Under the pieces are notes generated by a model. It ran no database searches. It was not told where the DNA came from and saw only the letters and a program-made list of their open reading frames with translations. A stretch of 64,000 nt of DNA. Origin: Prosapia bicincta (taxonomy: Eukaryota; Arthropoda; Insecta; Hemiptera; Cercopidae). The stretch is from contig JBAIZL010000004.1 of the NCBI GenBank assembly GCA_036971475.1, forward strand, positions 73,564,633 to 73,628,632, read 5' to 3'. How positions within the stretch are numbered: position 1 is the stretch's first letter; the number at the start of each line of letters is the position of its first letter. This document shows, in pieces, positions 39,401 through 51,127 of the stretch. A program made the position numbers and the translations under genes.

Positions 39401-39838
39401 GTTAATATGCGTTATTAGGGTTAGAATATAAGTATACAAGATTCGTAACTAGCGTCGGTCAGTGGGAATCGTTCTTCTAAGTCACTCATTTATTGAACTT
39501 TTTCCAAACCCTATAAATATAAGATAATGTCGCAATATTGAGTGATTAAGTTGTGGGAGTTAGGAGGGGGGTTAATATGCGTTACTAGGGTTAGAATATA
39601 AGTATACAAGATTCGTAACTAGCGTCTGTCAGTGGGAATCGTTCTTCTAAGCCGCTCATTTAGTGTACTTTTTTCCAAACCCTATAAATATAAGATAATG
39701 TCGCAATATTGAGTGATCAAGTTGTGGGAGTTAGGAGGGGGTTAGTATGCGTTACTATTGTTGGAATATAAGTATACAAGATTCGTAAATAGCGTCGGTC
39801 AGTGGGAATCGTTCTTCTAAGCTGCTCATTCGTTCTAA

Positions 39839-40786
39839 CATGTTTAGAAACAATAATCGTAATATTCTGTTGTAATTTTGTGTAATATAGTTGTGGGTGA
39901 TATGAGAGGAGATAATATATGAAAGATATGTAGGAATATGACCACACAAGGCTTGTAAATAGCGTCGATCTGTGTGAATCGTCTTTCTAAGCCGCTGTTG
40001 GTTTTTACATTTTCCCGAGCCCTATAAGTATATTAGCGTAGGTCAGTGTTTATCGATCTACTAGGCAGCATATTTGTTATAATATGTTCCCAAACTCTAT
40101 AAATGTACGATACTAACTTTATTGTACGATACGGTTGTGTGATAAAATGTGGGAGATATAAAAGAATATAATATGCGGAACTAGTGTAGGTATATGAGTT
40201 TATGAGACTAGTAAAAAGCCTCAGTCAGTGAGAATCAGTATTCTACGCTGCTCACTTATTGTCACACGTTTTCAAACATTTTAACAGTAAGAGGCTGTCC
40301 TAATGCTGCTTGATTCAATTGTGGGAGTTATGAAATAAGATAATATGCAGAACTTGTTTAGGAATATAAGTATATGAGACTTGTAAATAGTGTTGGCCAG
40401 TATGAATCGTACTTCTACTACTTTAACACATTTTAACACATTACCAAACACTATAAATGTAAGATACTGTCTTAATGTTGGATGATAATAGAAGATAATA
40501 TGCGGAACTAGGGTTGGAATATGATTATTCGATCGACTCGAAAATATTGTTTGGTTAGTGTGAATGATTCTTCTAAGCCACAAATTTGATCTTACATTTT
40601 TTCCAAAAATGGTTAGATACTGTCGTAATTATGCATTGTAAAGTTGTAGGATTTATAAGAGAAGATAATTTGCGGAATTAGAGCAATAATATGAGTACAC
40701 AAGGCTTATAATAGTGTAGGTCAGTTTGAATCGTTCTTCCAAGGCCCCAATTTCTTCTATCATAATTCCAAACATTGTACGACACT
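39839..40786 (+). repeat. Diverged satellite monomers, transition zone
   Basis: About five or six decayed units of the same satellite, recognisable by remnants such as GTGAATCGTCTTTCTAAGCC (about 39973), CCTATAAGTATA, and GAATCGTACTTCT (about 40405). Homogenisation has ceased here. Open frames on the minus strand follow the repeat and are not genes. Confidence 0.85.
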
Positions 40787-42639
40787 GGGAGTCTTCCGCA
40801 TGGTAAATTGAACAAATTTATGTACCTTTTTCTAAAAAACTGTTACAGATAGAAAGTTACTTTTTTATAGTTTTATTCTACATATCTTTGAGTACAGTTT
40901 AAGCACAGCAATTTTAGATATCACAAATTTGATATTTTTCAGTTTTTTAATTTTAGTATTAAAAAAAGTATAAAAAATATTTTTTTAAACCGATGTAAAT
41001 TACAAAGTAAAGTAATAAATATAATTTCCTGTGCTTAAAATGTGTAGTTTTATGTGACAATTATAACAAAAAAAAGAGTAAAGAAATATCTTTTTTGGTT
41101 TATGAGATAAAGGTACATATATGTAAAATAACACGGTTTTTCAGGAAACACGTTTAAAGTAAAAACCTTGGTTATAACATAACAATTATACACCGTAGAA
41201 CATTCCAGCCCCATATGCAGGGTTGTCAGGATCTTCCTCCTCTTCATATAGGTCCTCCAGTTGTCTTTTGGCTGATGTTAGGCCCCGACGACATTTTTTC
41301 TCAACTTCTTCAATGGCTTTCTCTGCTTTTGAAATTCTAATATTGTCCAAATGGGTCATGACTTTCACACAGTTTCATCCTGGCCTAATACCTAGCCTAT
41401 CTAAAATTCTGCATTTAGCTATGTTTCCATTGTTGTAACAAGTTGCAGCTTCATAAACTCTTAATTCTAAAGTTGTTTTCATTATAAATGTAGATTTTGG
41501 AAGCCTCGACCAGATAACGCTGTTGAGAGATTGGACGTGACCGACACACTCCATTTTTTTCAATAATAAAATCTGGTCCATATGGTTTGTCTGCTGCAAC
41601 AGTAGGATATGAAGCACTGTCACCATCACCTAAAAAGTATTTGTATCTGATACCGTATGTAGCCTCAGACTTACGGAGCATATCTAATACACCTTCTACT
41701 TCCATCCCCCCGCTTACACCTTCATAATTCATGTTCTTTCTGCAACCTTCCCTTACATCTATAATATTTGGTCAATACCCTAACATCTATAACTTTGCCA
41801 TTGACTTCACTTATTGCACTTATCACTATATATTCACAACCTTTAGCCAACTTATCACTATTATATTCACAAACACTGTATTTACAAGAGTTACACTTTA
41901 TGTGTATATTTACACCAAGGCCTTGTCTATTTGTTGTGTGAATCGAAAGTGGCCCGTTACACTTCTTGCATACTGCTATATTCGATAACAACATTTCTAA
42001 GTTATCTAGATTTACAATGTTATTGAAACCAGAATCAAAGCTACGACTTCCTGTATAATTATCATACTCACTAACATTACAACCTACTATCTTTTTTGGT
42101 AACAGTCTCTTCTTGAACTTGTGATAAACCTGGTTGAGGGCTAGAGATGTGGCCTAGGCCTAAACTTACTGGTGTTATACTGCAGCCTACATTTTGCACC
42201 ATGTTTATTTTTTCTCCAGGACTAGCTTTTCCAAAGAAGAGATTTTTCCTTTTCTTGAACACTTTCGTAGATCTGGGCATTTTGATATTTCACATTCAAA
42301 ATATCAAAGCACAACACATTTCACAGCTACAAAATATCACAAACAATGTTTTTTGATTGTTGTTGTAACAAGAAATAAAAGTAATATACGAGTTATATAA
42401 TATACTCGTATATAACGATGTCTGATGTTGTACCGTACGTTTGCTCAACTTACTGGAAACTTTCACCTGGGGCCCCTAACGTTTGAGTGCACGCATTTAT
42501 AAAAACGCCTGTAAAAGCTGTTGTAGACGTCAGAAATTAATGATTTTTGTGTCAAATGAAACTTAAAAGTCCAAATAATATGAAACCAATAAAAACAAAA
42601 AAGTGTATTTTTTTTACGAAAAAGTCATCCGACTCCCCC
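40787..42639 (-). mobile_element. Mutator-like DNA transposon inserted in the satellite
   Basis: A 1.85-kb non-satellite block interrupts a monomer. Its left end starts GGGAGTC (40787-40793) and its right end finishes GACTCCC (within 42631-42639), giving short inverted termini. The unit sequence stops after GACACT on the left and resumes with TTAATGTTGTGTGATAAAG on the right. Neighbouring monomers read GATACTGTCTTAATGTTG across this point, so the empty site can be inferred. I do not see the 8-10-bp duplication expected of Mutator-type insertion. The body carries a broken transposase on the minus strand. Confidence 0.75.
41184..42280 (-). pseudogene. Mutator-like transposase pseudogene (arthropod-type, zinc-ribbon N-terminus)
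   Basis: Read on the minus strand from a plausible start at 42280, the N-terminus is basic (MPRSTKVFKKRKNLFFGK). After a frameshift comes a zinc-ribbon-like module with CKKC and CNSC (41994-41880), then NGKVIDVRVLTKYYRCKG. In a further frame it reads NYEGVSGGMEVEGVLDM and YFLGDGDSASYP (the acidic GDGDS motif), then KPYGPDF. A last frame gives MECVGHVQ, YEAATCYNNGNIAKCRI and LGIRPG, one in-frame stop, and a charged C-terminus ending NPAYGAG. This order matches the Mutator-like transposase family common in arthropod genomes. At least three frameshifts, one stop and two internal deletions are present; the region that should hold the first catalytic Asp (before NGKVIDV) is missing. Non-functional. 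Confidence 0.82.
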
Positions 42640-43254
42640 TTAATGTTGTGTGATAAAGATCTGGGGGCTATGAGAAAAAATATTATGAGGAACTATGGTA
42701 GGAATATGAGTATACGAGACTCATAAATAGCATAGGTCAGTATGAATCGTTCTACTAAGCCGCTCAATTGTTCAATAATGTTTATAGAAGTAAATAAAGT
42801 TAGATATTGTCTTAATGTTGCGTAATAAAGTTGTGGTAGTTATGAGAAAACAAATATGCGGAGCTAGGATAACATAATGGGTATACGAGACTCGTAAATA
42901 GCGTGTGCCAGTGTTATTCGTTCTTCTAAACTGGCAATTGTTTACTAAACCTATAATACTTATAATATTTGTCAAATAGTGTAAGATACTGTCGTAATAT
43001 AGCATGTTAAAGTTATATGAGTTTCAAAAGGAGATAATATAGTGTAGGAATAACTAGAGTAGGAATATGAGTATACGGAATTTGTAACTAGCGTCGGTGA
43101 GTATGAATCCCATTTCGATATCATTCATTTGTGCTTACATTTTACCAAAGACTAAAAATATAAGATATTGTGGTAATGTAGCGTGATAAGGTTGTGGCAG
43201 TTATAAGAGGAGATAATATGTGAGACTATGTTAGGAATATGATTATACGAGATT
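42640..43254 (+). repeat. Diverged satellite monomers, right of the Mutator-like insertion
   Basis: Roughly three and a half decayed units link the insertion to subfamily 2. Recognisable pieces are TAGGTCAGTATGAATCG (about 42733), CTACTAAGCCGCTC and GTTGCGTAATAAAG. They resemble subfamily 2 more than subfamily 1. Confidence 0.85.
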
Positions 43255-46200
43255 CTTAAATTGCTTCAGTCAGTGTGAATCGTTCTTCTAAGCCGCTCAT
43301 TTGTCTAACAGGTTTCCAAATATTATAAAGGTAAGACACTGACGTAATGTTGCGTGATAAAGTTGTGAGAGTAATAAAAGGAGATATAATGGGGAACAAG
43401 GGCCTGAAGTATAACACGCGACGCGGAAATAGTATCGGTCAGTGTGAATCGTTCTTCTAAGCCGCTCATTTGTCTAACAGGTTTCCAAATATTATAAAGG
43501 CAAGACACTGACGTAATGTTACGTGATAAAGTTGTGAGAGTAATAAAAGGAGATATAATGGGGAACAGGGATTGAAGTATGATATCACGAGAATCGGAAA
43601 TAGTATCGGTCAGTGTGAATCGTTCTTCTAAGCCGCTCATTTGTCTAACAGGTTTCCAAATATTATAAAGGCAAGACACTGACGTAATGTTACGTGATAA
43701 AGTTGTGAGAGTAATAAAAGGAGATATAATGGGGAACAGGGATTGAAGTATGATATCACGAGACTCGGAAATAGTATCGGTCAGTGTGAATCGTTCTTCT
43801 AAGTTGCTCATTTGTCTAACAGGTTTCCAAATGTTATAAAGGTAAAACACTGACGTAATGTTGCGTAATAAAGTTGTGAGAGTAATAAAAGGAGATATAA
43901 TGGGGAACAAGGGCCTGAAATATAACACGCGACTCGGAAATAGTGTCGGTCAGTGTGAATCGTTCTTCTAAGCCGCTCATTTGTCTACCAGGTTTCCAAA
44001 TATTATAAAGGTAAGACACTGACGTAATGTTGCGTGATAAAGTTGTGAGAGTATTAAAAGGAGATATAATGGGGAACAAGGGCCTGAAATATAACACGCG
44101 ACTCGGAAATAGTATCGGTCAGTGTGAATCGTTCTTCTAAGCCGCTTATTTGTCTACCAGGTTTCCAAATATTATAAAGGTAAGACACTGACGTAATGTT
44201 GCGTGATAAAGTTGTGAGAGTATTAAAAGGAGATATAATGGGGAACAGGGATTGAAGTATGATAACACGAGACTCGGAAATAGTATCGGTCAGTGTGAAT
44301 CGTTCTTCTAAGTTGCTCATTTGTCTAACAGGTTTCCAAATGTTATAAAGGTAAAACACTGACGTAATGTTGCGTAATAAAGTTGTGAGAGTATTAAAAG
44401 GAGATATAATGGGGAACAGGGATTGAAGTATGATATCACGAGACTCGGAAATAGTATCGGTCAGTGTGAATCGTTCTTCTAAGTTGCTCATTTGTCTAAC
44501 AGGTTTCCAAATGTTATAAAGGTAAAACACTGACGTAATGTTGCGTAATAAAGTTGTGAGAGTAATAAAAGGAGATATAATGGGGAACAAGGGCCTGAAA
44601 TATAACACGCGACTCGGAAATAGTGTCGGTCAGTGTGAATCGTTCTTCTAAGCCGCTCATTTGTCTACCAGGTTTCCAAATATTATAAAGGTAAGACACT
44701 GACGTAATGTTGCGTGATAAAGTTGTGAGAGTATTAAAAGGAGATATAATGGGGAACAAGGGCCTGAAATATAACACGCGACTCGGAAATAGTATCGGTC
44801 AGTGTGAATCGTTCTTCTAAGCCGCTTATTTGTCTACCAGGTTTCCAAATATTATAAAGGTAAGACACTGACGTAATGTTGCGTGATAAAGTTGTGAGAG
44901 TATTAAAAGGAGATATAATGGGGAACAAGGGCCTGAAATATAACACGCGACTCGGAAATAGTATCGGTCAGTGTGAATCGTTCTTCTAAGCCGCTTATTT
45001 GTCTACCAGGTTTCCAAATATTATAAAGGTAAGACACTGACGTAATGTTGCGTGATAAAGTTGTGAGAGTATTAAAAGGAGATATAATGGGGAACAAGGG
45101 CCTGAAATATAACACGCGACTCGGAAATAGTATCGGTCAGTGTGAATCGTTCTTCTAAGCCGCTTATTTGTCTACCAGGTTTCCAAATATTATAAAGGTA
45201 AGACACTGACGTAATGTTGCGTGATAAAGTTGTGAGAGTATTAAAAGGAGATATAATGGGGAACAGGGATTGAAGTATGATAACACGAGACTCGGAAATA
45301 GTATCGGTTAGTGTGAATCGTTCTTCTAAGCCGCTTATTTGTCTACCAGGTTTCCAAATATTATAAAGGTAAGACACTGACGTAATGTTGCGTGATAAAG
45401 TTGTGAGAGTATTAAAAGGAGATATAATGGGGAACAGGGATTGAAGTATGATAACACGAGACTCGGAAATAGTATCGGTCAGTGTGAATCGTTCTTCTAA
45501 GCCGCTCATTTGTCTAACAGGTTTCCAAATATTATAAAGGCAAGACACTGACGTAATGTTACGTGATAAAGTTGTGAGAGTAATAAAAGGAGATATAATG
45601 GGGAACAGGGATTGAAGTATGATAACACGAGACTCGGAAATAGTATCGGTCAGTGTGAATCGTTCTTCTAAGTTGCTCATTTGTCTAACAGGTTTCCAAA
45701 TATTATAAAGGTAAGACACTGACGTAATGTTGCGTGATAAAGTTGTGAGAGTAATAAAAGGAGATATAATGGGGAACAAGGGCCTGAAATATAACACGCG
45801 ACTCGGAAATAGTATCGGTCAGTGTGAATAGTTCTTCTAAGCCGCTTATTTGTCTAACAGGTTTCCAAATATTATAAAGGTAAGACACTGACGTAATGTT
45901 GCGTGATAAAGTTGTGAGAGTAATAAAAGGAGATATAATGGGGAACAGGGATTAAAGTATGATAACACGAGACTCGGAAATAGTATCGGTCAGTGTGAAT
46001 CGTTCTTCTAAGCCGCTCATTTGTGTAACAGGTTTCCAAATATTATAAAGGCAAGACACTGACGTAATGTTACGTGATAAAGTTGTGAGAGTAATAAAGG
46101 GAGATATATTGGGGAACAGGGATTGAAGTATGATAACACAAGACTCGGAAATAGTGTCGGTCAGTGTGAATCGTTCTTCTAAGCCGCCATTTGTCTAACA

Positions 46201-49200
46201 GGTTTCTAAATATTATAAAGGTAAGACACTGACGTAATGTTACGTGATAAAGTTGTGAGAGTAATAAAAGGAGATATAATGGGGAACAGGGATTGAAGTA
46301 TGATAACACGAGACTCGGAAATAGTATCGGTCAGTGTGAATCGTTCTTCTAAGCCGCTCATTTGTCTAACAGGTTTCCAAATATTATAAAGGTAAGACAC
46401 TGACGTAATGTTGCGTGATAAAGTTGTGAGAGTAATAAAGGGAGATATAATGGGGAACAGGGATTGAAGTAGGATAACAAGAGACTCGGAAATAATGTCG
46501 GTCAGTGTGAATCGTTCTTCTAAGCCGCTCATTTGTCTAACAGGTTTCTAAATATTATAAAGGTAAGGCACTGACGTAATGTTGCGTGATAAAGTTGTGA
46601 GAGTAATAAAGGGAGATATAATGGGGAACAGGGATTGAAGTATGACAACACGAGACTCGGAAATAGTGTCGGTCAGTGTGAATCGTTCTTCTAAGCTGCT
46701 CATTTGTCTAACAGGTTTCCAAATATTATAAAGGTAAGACACGGACGTAATGTTGCGTGATAAAGTTGTGAGAGTAATAAAAGGAGATATAATGGGGAAC
46801 AGGGACTGAAGTATGATAACACGAGACTCGGAAATAGTGTCGGTCAGTGTGAATCGTTCTTCTAAGCTGCTCATTTGTCTAACAGGTTTCCAAATATTAT
46901 AAAGGTAAGGCACTGACGTAATGTTGCATGATAAAGTTGTGAGAGTAATAAAGGGAGATATAATGGGGAACAGGGATTGAAGTATGACAACACGAGACTC
47001 GGAAATAGTATCGGTCAGTGTGAATCGTTCTTCTAAGCCGCTCATTTGTCTAACAGGTTTCCAAATATTATAAAGGTAAGACACTGACGTAATGTTGCGT
47101 AATAAAGTTGTGAGAGTGATAAAAGGAGATATAATTAGGAACAGGGACTGAAGTATAACACGCGACGCGGAAATAGTGTCGGTCAGTGTGAATCGTTCTT
47201 CTAAGCCGCTCATTTGTCTAACAGGTTTCCAAATATTATAAAGGTAAGACACTGACGTAATGTTGCATGATAAAGTTGTGAGAGTAACAAAAGGAGATAT
47301 AATGAGGAACAGGGACTGAAGTATGACAACACGAGACTCGGAAATAATGTCGGTTAGTGTGAATCGTTCTTCTAAGCCGCTCATTTGTTTAACAGGTTTC
47401 TAAATATTATAAAGGTAAGACACTGACGTAATGTTGCGTGATAAAGTTGTGAGAGTAATAAAAGGAGATATAATGGGGAACAGGGATTGAAGTATGATAA
47501 CACGAGACTCGGAAATAGTGTCGGTCAGTGTGAATCGTTCTTCTAAGCCGCTCATTTGTCTAACAGGTTTCCAAATATTATAAAGGTAAGACACTGACGT
47601 AATGTTGCGTGATAAAGCTGTGAGAGTAATAAAGGGAGATATAATGGGGAACAGGGATTGAAGTATGATAACACGAGACTCGGAAATAATGTCGGTCAGT
47701 GTGAATCGTTCTTCTAAGCCGCTCATTTGTCTAACAGGTTTCCAAATATTATAAAGGTAAGACACTGACGTAATGTTGCGTGATAAAGTTGTGAGAGTAA
47801 TAAAAGGAGATATAATGAGGAACAGGGATTGAAGTATGATATCACGAGACTCGGAAATAATGTCGGTCAGTGTGAATCGTTCTTCTAAGCCGCTCATTTG
47901 TCTAACAGGTTTCCAAATATTATAAAGGTAAGGCACTGACGTAATGTTGCGTGATAAAGTTGTGAGAGTAATAAAGGGAGATATAATGGGGAACAGGGAC
48001 TGAAGTATAACACGCGACTCGGAAATAGTATCGGTCAGTGTGAATCGTTCTTCTAAGCCGCTCATTTGTCTAACAGGTATCAAAATATTATAAAGGTAAG
48101 GCACTGACGTAATGTTGCGTGATAAAGTTGTGAGAGTAATAAAGGGAGATATAATGGGGAACAGGGACTGAAGTATAACACGCGACTCGGAAATAGTATC
48201 GGTCAGTGTGAATCGTTCTTCTAAGCCGCTCATTTGTCTAACAGGTTTCCAAATATTATAACGGTAAGACACTGACGTAATGTTGCGTGATAAAGTTGTG
48301 AGAGTAATAAAAGTAGATATAATGTGAAAGAGGGACTGAAGTATAACACGCGACTCGGAAATAGTGTCGGTCAGTGTGAATCGTTCTTCTAAGCCGCTCA
48401 TTTGTCTAAAAGGTTTCCAAATATTATAAAGGTAAGGCACTGACGTAATGTTGCGTGATAAAGTTGTGAGAGTAATAAAGGGAGATATAATGGGGAACAG
48501 GGACTGAAGTATAACACGCGACGCGGAAATAGTGTCGGTCAGTGTGAATCGTTCTTCTAAGCCGCTCATTTGTCTAACAGGTTTCCAAATATTATAAAGG
48601 TAAGATACGGACGTAATGTTGCGTGATAAAGTTGTGAGAGTAATAAAAGGAGATATAATGGGGAACAGGGACTGAAGTATAACACGCGACTCGGAAATAG
48701 TGTCGGTCAGTGTGAATCGTTCTTCTAAGCCGCTCATTTGTCTAACAGGTTTCCAAATATTATAAAGGTAAGACACTGACGTAATGTTGCGTGATAAAGT
48801 TGTGAGAGTAATAAAGGGAGATATAATGGGGAACAGGGATTGAAGTATGATAACACGAGACTCGGAAATAATGTCGGTCAGTGTGAATCGTCCTTCTAAG
48901 CCGCTCATTTGTCTAACAGGTTTCCAAATATTATAAAGGTAAGACACTGACGTAATGTTGCGTAATAAAGTTGTGAGAGTGATAAAAGGAGATATAATTA
49001 GGAACAGGGACTGAAGTATAACACGCGACGCGGAAATAGTGTCGGTCAGTGTGAATCGTTCTTCTAAGCCGCCATTTGTCTAACAGGTTTCCAAATATTA
49101 TAACGGTAAGATACTGACGTAATGTTACGTGATAAAGTTGTGAGAGTAATAAAAGGAGATATAATGAGGAACAGGGATTGAAGTATAACACGAGACTCGG

Positions 49201-50440
49201 AAATAGTGTCGGTCAGTGTGAATTGTTCTTCTAAGCCGTCATTTGTCTAACAGGTTTCTAAATATTATAAAGGTAAGACACTGACGTAATGTTGCGTGAT
49301 AAAGTTGTGAGAGTAATAAAAGGAGATATAATGAGGAACATGGACTGAAGTATGATAACACGAGACTTGGAAATAGCGCCAGTCAGTGTGAATCGTTCTT
49401 CTAAGCCGCTCATTTGTCTAACAGGTTTCTAAATATTATAAAGGTAAGACACTGACGTAATGTTGCGTGATAAAGTTGTGAGAGTAATAAAAGGAGATAT
49501 AATGTGAAAGAGGGACTGAAGTATAACACGCGACTCGGAAATAGTGTCGGTCAGTGTGAATCGTTCTTCTAAGCCGCCTTTTGTCTAACAGGTTTCTAAA
49601 TATTTTAAAGGTAAGGCACTGACGTAATGTTGCGTGATAAAGTTGTGAGAGTAATAAAGGGAGATATAATGAGGAACAGGGACTGAAGTATGATAACACG
49701 AGACTCGGAAATAGTGTCGGTCAGTGTGAATCGTTCTTCTAAGCCGCCATTTGTCTAACAGGTTTCTAAATATTATAAAGGTAAGACACTGACGTAATGT
49801 TGCGTGATAAAGTTGTGAGAGTAATAAAAGGAGATATAATGAGGAACATGGACTGAAGTATGATAACACGAGACTTGGAAATAGCGCCAGTCAGTGTGAA
49901 TCGTTCTTCTAAGCCGCTCATTTGTCTAACAGGTTTCTAAATATTATAAAGGTAAGACACTGACGTAATGTTGCGTGATAAAGTTGTGAGAGTAATAAAA
50001 GGAGATATAATGAGGAACATGGACTGAAGTATGATAACATGAGACTTGGAAATAGCGCCAGTCAGTGTGAATCGTTCTTCTAAGCCGCTCATTTGTCTAA
50101 CAGGTTTCTAAATATTATAAAGGTAAGACACTGACGTAATGTTGCGTGATAAAGTTGTGAGAGTAATAAAAGGAGATATAATGTGAAAGAGGGACTGAAG
50201 TATAACACGCTACTCGGAAATAGTGTCGGTCAGTGTGAATTGTTCTTCTAAGCCGCTCATTTGTCTAACAGGTTTCTAAATATTATAAAGGTAAGACACT
50301 GATTTAATGTTGCATGATAAAGTTGTGAGAGTAATAAAGGGAGATATAATGGGGAACATGGACTGAAGTATGATAACACGAGACTTGGAAATAGCGCCAG
50401 TCAGCGTGAATCGTTCTTCTATGCCGCTTTATTGTTCTAT
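43255..50440 (+). repeat. Satellite subfamily 2: about 42 tandem units of 168/169/171 bp
   Basis: Head-to-tail array in the same orientation as subfamily 1. Each unit contains TCGGTCAGTGTGAATCG, TTCTTCTAAGCCGCTC, ATTTGTCTAACAGGTTTCC, AAATATTATAAAGGTAAG, TGACGTAATGTTGCGTG, ATAAAGTTGTGAGAGTAA and GGAGATATAATG. Three length classes exist: 169 bp with CAAGGGCCTGAA, 171 bp with CAGGGATTGAAGTATGATAA, and 168 bp with CAGGGACTGAAGTATAACAC. A four-unit block repeats at 680 bp (43834 to 44514). From 49330 on, a variant with TAGCGCCAGTCAG appears and the array ends abruptly in single-copy DNA at about 50440. Because two length classes are multiples of three, open frames run through many units on the minus strand, the longest 47400-48947 (515 codons). 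I regard these as by-products of the repeat. Confidence 0.97.
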
Positions 50441-51125
50441 GTTATAATATTATCCTAATTTGTTCTGACTCTTTTCACACAGTGACACATACAAACCGTA
50501 TTGCTTCAATACATTGGTGGATGGACATTGACTTCGTGTTATCGAGTTCTCTTGTAAGAAACCTCCGAAATACGCCTGTTGTCCTTGATAAATCTAATTT
50601 ATTTTCCATTATGTTCTCAATGACAAATAACACGTCTCATCTAATGGCTCAAGTGTCGTGTGTTACGTCTGACGTAAATTATATTCCCTTATAATACAGT
50701 TTATACAACCATTAGTTCATTAGAGGTTTTATACTTTTGTTATTGTGATGCCCACAAGTTAACCTTGAAGAATGTATTTTAATAATAACAAACATCAACT
50801 CACAATCGATAATTTATTCCTCAGATAGCGTTTCAATGGCAAAATAACGAGAATATAAGTAACATATCTATACTGTGTATATCTATGGTAAGGATAATAT
50901 TATTGTGAGTTAATGTTTGCTATTATGTAATTAATAACTTGGCCATCGAAACTTAAGCGTTTTTATTCACACATATCTCGGTTTTATTTTCTATTGGGTC
51001 TTTTTTTTGTTCAGTTTATATGTGTTTTTAAGATTTTAAAGGAATATCAAATTTTAAAAAACTAAATTGACGCAAGTATCTTGAAAACTGACTGGTATTT
51101 GCAACAGCTTTAGCGTACCAATTAA
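50441..51125. other. Unique AT-rich sequence right of the satellite
   Basis: No gene recognised. A short inverted pair (AACAAACATCAACTCACAAT at 50788 and ATTGTGAGTTAATGTTTGCT at about 50902) could form a hairpin with a loop of about 95 bp. Confidence 0.45.
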
Positions 51126-51127
51126 TA

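Larger units (their letters stand above)
14456..39838 (+). repeat. Satellite subfamily 1: about 150 tandem units of about 170 bp
   Basis: One continuous head-to-tail array, all units in the same orientation. Starts of GATTCGTAAC are spaced 169-171 bp (14662, 14831, 15001, 15171, 15342). Each unit holds GATTCGTAACTAGCG, then TCGGTCAGTGGGAATCG, TTCTTCTAAGCCGCTC, a T5-T6 tract with CCAAACC, CTATAAATATAAG, and AGTTGTGGGAGTTA. Two main variants are interspersed: one with AGGAGGGGGG and GTATGCATTT, the other with AAAAGGGGGG and ATATGCGTTAC. The first and last units are diverged and the interior is homogenised. There are no long open frames in any of six frames. It is about 40 percent of the window. 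The unit is nucleosome-sized, which fits a centromeric or pericentromeric satellite, but that role is not shown by sequence alone. Confidence 0.98.

Noticed and set aside
14456..39838. CENP-B-box-like pattern in the satellite (ATTCGTAACTAGCGTCGG)
   Set aside because: It has TTCG and a later CGG, but the central A and the spacing do not fit the consensus, so I do not call a CENP-B box.
14456..39838. Telomere-like TTAGGGTTAG in many units
   Set aside because: Only one and a half telomere units per 170 bp, and the variant monomers lack it. It is not a telomeric array.
43323..49869. Many minus-strand open frames as a repeat-protein gene family
   Set aside because: They follow the satellite unit exactly, start and stop wherever 169-bp units shift the frame, and have no promoter, signal or known domain. 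Kept only as a finding about frame-keeping.
14456..50440. CRISPR-like regular repeats
   Set aside because: The whole unit is repeated; there are no unique spacers, and the surrounding sequence is eukaryotic.
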